From Natrononativus amylolyticus (GTDB lineage Archaea > Halobacteriota > Halobacteria > Halobacteriales > Natrialbaceae), in the NCBI RefSeq assembly GCF_024362525.1, contig NZ_CP101459.1, forward strand, positions 682,001 to 746,000: 64,000 nt of DNA, in the 5' to 3' direction. Below are positions 61,413 to 64,000 of the stretch, piece after piece. The translations under genes were made by a program, and so were the position numbers. The notes under the pieces are model-generated. The model did not search any database and was not told the origin of the DNA. It worked only from the letters and a program-made list of their open reading frames with translations. Each line of letters opens with the position of its first letter. The first letter of the stretch is position 1.

Positions 61413-62930
61413 ATGATCTCGTCGGTCGCGGTTATCGGTCTCATCTCCGAAGCGCTCCTCGAGGCGATCGGCCTCATCGCCCGCCCCGAGACACTGATGT
61501 GGATCGTCGTCGGGATCTGTCTGGGAATCGTCGTCGGCGCACTGCCCGGGCTGGGACCGCCGCTCGGGATGGCGATCTTACTGCCGTTGACGCTGCCGCT
61601 GTCGGGCACGGATGCGATCATCTTCCTCGTGAGCATCTACAGCGGCTCGATGTACGGTGGAAGCATCGCTGCGATCCTGGTCAACGTTCCCGGGACGCCC
61701 GCGTCGGCGGCGACGACGTTCGACGGCTATCCCCTCTCGAAATCGGGGCGGGCGATGGACGCCCTGACGATGTCGGCATCCGCCTCCGCGTTTGCGGGAC
61801 TGTTCACCGTCGTGCTCTTGATTCTGCTCTCGCCGGTGTTGATCGGCGTTGTCCTCTCGTTTGGCTCGCCCGAGTATTTCCTGGTGGCGATCCTCGGCCT
61901 GTCGATGATCACCATCGTCTCACAGGGCTCGATCGTCAAAGGGTTCGCCGCCGGCGCGTTCGGCCTGTTGTTGACGACGATCGGCATCGCCCCGATGACG
62001 CCGGAGCTCAGGTATACGTTCGGTCAGACCGCGCTGTACGACGGCCTCTCGTTCATCGCGGTGATGCTCGGTCTCTTTGCCATCGCAGAGATGCTCAACC
62101 TCGCGGCGAAACCGGGTGGGATCACCGACACCGAGTTCGAACTCAGCGGCAACATGTTCTCGGGTGTCCGCTCGACGCTCAGCAGACCGGTCCTGGTGTT
62201 CAAATCGGGGTTTCTCGGGATGGCGATCGGGGCGATCCCCGGCTCGGGTGCGGCCGTCTCGAACTTCGTAGCCTACGCCGAGGCGATCCGCAGCTCTGCG
62301 ACACCCGAGCTGTTCGGGGAGGGTAACGCCGAGGGCGTGATCGCCGCAGAGGCCTCGAACAACGGCACCGTCGGCGGCTCGCTGATCCCGACGCTGTCGT
62401 TCGGCATCCCCGGCAGCGGATCGACGGCCGTGCTCCTCGGTGGCCTGTTGATGCACGGACTTCGCCCCGGTCCCGACCTGTTCAGCTCACAACTGGCGAT
62501 CACCTACAGCATCTTTCTCGCGTTACTCATCGGCAATCTTCTGATCCTCGGGCTCGGCGTCGTCTTCGTCGTGCGACTGAGCTACATCACCCGCGTCGAT
62601 ACCAACGTGATCATCCCGATCATCGTCGTGTTCTCGGTCGTCGGCGGTCTCGCCGTCCGCAACAACTGGGCTGACGTCGCAACCCTGCTCGTCCTCGGGG
62701 TGATTGGCTACTATATGTACAAACACGACTATTCGATCATCGCCCTCGTGTTGGGCGTCGTCTTGGGGCCGATCGCCGAGGAGAACTTCCACCGCTCGCT
62801 CGCCCTCTCGGATGGCTCGTTTCTGATCTTCGTTACCCGCCCCATCTCGATTCTGCTGGTGGTGCTGACGCTGGCGGTGCTGTTGGGTCCCCTGGTGAAA
62901 GCCTATCGGACCAGCGGCTCGAGCGCCTGA
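61413..62930 (+). CDS. tctA: TctA-like permease of a TTT transporter
   Basis: A 505-residue protein with about 12 spans. Family motifs: GICLGIVVGALPGLGPPLGM, GSMYGGSIAAILVNVPGTPA, and the second copy FLGMAIGAIPGSGAAVSNFV with SFGIPGSGSTAVLLGGLL. The two G-x-x-P-G loops mark the two-fold repeat of the permease. With tctB and tctC it forms a secondary, binding-protein-dependent carboxylate importer. Confidence 0.93.
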   Translation: MISSVAVIGLISEALLEAIGLIARPETLMWIVVGICLGIVVGALPGLGPPLGMAILLPLTLPLSGTDAIIFLVSIYSGSMYGGSIAAILVNVPGTPASAATTFDGYPLSKSGRAMDALTMSASASAFAGLFTVVLLILLSPVLIGVVLSFGSPEYFLVAILGLSMITIVSQGSIVKGFAAGAFGLLLTTIGIAPMTPELRYTFGQTALYDGLSFIAVMLGLFAIAEMLNLAAKPGGITDTEFELSGNMFSGVRSTLSRPVLVFKSGFLGMAIGAIPGSGAAVSNFVAYAEAIRSSATPELFGEGNAEGVIAAEASNNGTVGGSLIPTLSFGIPGSGSTAVLLGGLLMHGLRPGPDLFSSQLAITYSIFLALLIGNLLILGLGVVFVVRLSYITRVDTNVIIPIIVVFSVVGGLAVRNNWADVATLLVLGVIGYYMYKHDYSIIALVLGVVLGPIAEENFHRSLALSDGSFLIFVTRPISILLVVLTLAVLLGPLVKAYRTSGSSA

Positions 62931-62984
62931 CACGCTGTCACCCCCTCGAAAGACTTCTCACCCCCGAGCGCCCCACCGTCAGGT

Positions 62985-64000
62985 ATGCAGCTACTCGATG
63001 CGACCGTCCGCGAGGGGGCCCAGCGCTCGTCGGTCACGTACTCGGTCGAGCAGAAAGTCGCCGTCGCAGAGGCACTCGACGACCTCGGCGTCTCGTTCAT
63101 CCAACTGGGGTTTCCGATTGTGGGTGACGAGACCGCGGAGGCGGCGGCTCGACTGGACACCGAGGCACAACTCACCGGCATCGCACGAGCCGTCGAGGGG
63201 GACATCGACGCCGCCGCCGCCGCCGACCTCGACGTGATCGAGGTGAGTGCCCCGACCAGCCGCCTCCAGCGAGAGCGGCTTCTCGGAGCGACGAAGGCGG
63301 AGCTGAAAGAAACGGTCGTCGACGCACTCGAGTATGCGGCCGAGACGGGCCTGGAGGTCCACTTCGGAGCGATGGACGGCTTCCGGACCGAACCGGCGTT
63401 CCTCGCCGACCTCGCGCGGCTCGTTACGCCGTACACCGACTGGGTTACGGTCGCAGACACCGTCGGCAGCTGTCTCCCCGAGCGGGTAACCGAAACGCTC
63501 GACGCCCTCGAGGCAGTCGACGGCGAGTTCGAAATCGGAGTCCACTTCCACGACGACCTCGGGTTGGCGACGGCGAACGCGTTGCTGGCGGCCCGGCGGG
63601 GGGTCGGCAAGGTCGACGTCACGGTCGGCGGGGTCGGCGAACGGGCCGGCAACACCCCGCTCGAGGAGCTGGTCATCGCCGCCGAGCTCGCGGGCGATGT
63701 CCCCCTCGATGTCGAGCCCGCGCGCGTGATCCCGGCTGCGACACAGATCCTCGACGAACTCGACGAACCCGTTTCGAGCGGGAAACCGGTGATCGGGGCG
63801 GGCGTGTTCGAACACGAATCCGGGATGCATACGGCCGCGATGCTCGACGAGCCGGCGACCTTCGAGCCGTTCGAGCCGGCGCGATTCGGGGGCGACCGCC
63901 GGCTGCTGTTCGGCTCTGCGAGCGGCCGCGGTGCCGCGCGGCGCCTCCTCGAGCGGGCGGGCGTCGACCCCACGCCGGAACGAATCGAGGCGGTGCTCAC
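62985..64000 (+). CDS. LeuA/homocitrate-synthase-like DRE-TIM enzyme, 5' part
   Basis: ATG 62985 opens a frame that continues past the right edge (338 codons seen). MQLLDATVREGAQRSSVTYS takes the place of the DRE motif (usual form D-T-[LT]-R-D-G-E-Q), followed by VHFHDDLGLATANALLAARR (metal ligands HxH), TVGGVGERAGNTPLEELVIA and EHESGMHTAAMLDEPATFEP. The last block plus RRLLFGSASGRGAARRLLER is typical of isopropylmalate, homocitrate or citramalate synthases, not of HMG-CoA lyase. It condenses acetyl-CoA with a 2-oxo acid in known relatives. It is 54 bases behind tctA on the same strand. Confidence 0.85.
   Translation, partial: MQLLDATVREGAQRSSVTYSVEQKVAVAEALDDLGVSFIQLGFPIVGDETAEAAARLDTEAQLTGIARAVEGDIDAAAAADLDVIEVSAPTSRLQRERLLGATKAELKETVVDALEYAAETGLEVHFGAMDGFRTEPAFLADLARLVTPYTDWVTVADTVGSCLPERVTETLDALEAVDGEFEIGVHFHDDLGLATANALLAARRGVGKVDVTVGGVGERAGNTPLEELVIAAELAGDVPLDVEPARVIPAATQILDELDEPVSSGKPVIGAGVFEHESGMHTAAMLDEPATFEPFEPARFGGDRRLLFGSASGRGAARRLLERAGVDPTPERIEAVL

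Noticed and set aside
62903-64000. 365-residue and 279-residue open frames on the minus strand
   Set aside because: They are mirror images of the plus-strand LeuA-like gene, which has clear family motifs (HFHDDLG, GERAGNTP). The minus frames are Ser/Arg-rich and unlike any family.
1-64000. tRNA or rRNA genes as integration sites
   Set aside because: I saw no cloverleaf with a GTTCGAATC-type T-arm and no rRNA sequence. A covariance-model search would be needed to exclude a tRNA fragment.

Overview
The window reads as haloarchaeal DNA (class Halobacteria). The evidence is high GC, highly acidic proteins, near-absence of Shine-Dalgarno sites with leaderless-looking starts, and many families restricted to or typical of this group: HalOD1, HTH_10/Bat-like, DUF7344-type and DUF5789-type proteins, Tat-exported lipoproteins, a PGF-CTERM surface protein and Orc1/Cdc6. 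The genus cannot be named from the sequence. The dense mix of broken genes, toxin-antitoxin pairs, IS-end-like hairpins, a conjugation module and an Orc1/Cdc6 module points to an accessory region, either a megaplasmid or an integrated-element zone.

Layout. 1-2.4 kb: end of a peptide-type ABC importer operon and an Lrp/AsnC regulator. 2.5-10.2 kb: small regulators (HalOD1, two DUF7344-like wHTH proteins, Lrp, UspA, DUF5789) among decaying genes: a frameshifted small gene, a phosphatase remnant, a histidine kinase whose halves lie on opposite strands, and a vapBC pair whose toxin has two in-frame stops. 10.7-20.6 kb: a tightly coupled minus-strand operon of five genes, read from 20.6 kb towards 10.7 kb: VirB2-like small membrane protein, VirB6-like membrane protein, VirB4 ATPase with an N-terminal membrane segment, an unknown 439-aa protein, and a VirD4-like coupling ATPase. 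This is probably a DNA-transfer apparatus; its promoter carries an 11-bp-arm inverted repeat. 20.8-31.6 kb: small stress and regulatory genes (GNAT pseudogene, DoxX, GFA, AHSA1-like, ArsR-type regulator with MFS exporter, RibD/DHFR-like, HTH_10). Two of these genes share a duplicated 125-bp leader and N-terminal codons.

31.8-36.1 kb: a minus-strand module of Orc1/Cdc6, a RecA-fold protein without a P-loop, a small coiled-coil protein and a family B DNA polymerase (PolB2-like) with a damaged catalytic motif C. Repeated TTCCGAAA motifs lie in front of the first two genes, and 13-bp-period repeats lie beyond the polymerase. 36.2-42.4 kb: a 2072-aa PKD/CARDB/beta-helix surface protein with a PGF-CTERM anchor. 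42.9-45.8 kb: a DUF234-type ATPase behind tandem palindromes, and a Tat lipoprotein.

46-55 kb: catabolic and secreted functions (GH109-like Gfo/Idh/MocA protein, LLM oxidoreductase, amidase facing an NCS1 permease, large Tat-exported M14 carboxypeptidase). 55.5-58.3 kb: two toxin-antitoxin-like pairs and eroded small genes. 58.4-64 kb: a tripartite tricarboxylate transporter (TctC, TctB, TctA) interleaved with a class III CoA-transferase and followed by a LeuA/homocitrate-synthase-like enzyme that runs off the right edge, suggesting uptake and CoA-linked metabolism of an organic acid.

No rRNA, tRNA or CRISPR array was recognised. All homology statements come from reading motifs; no search was run.
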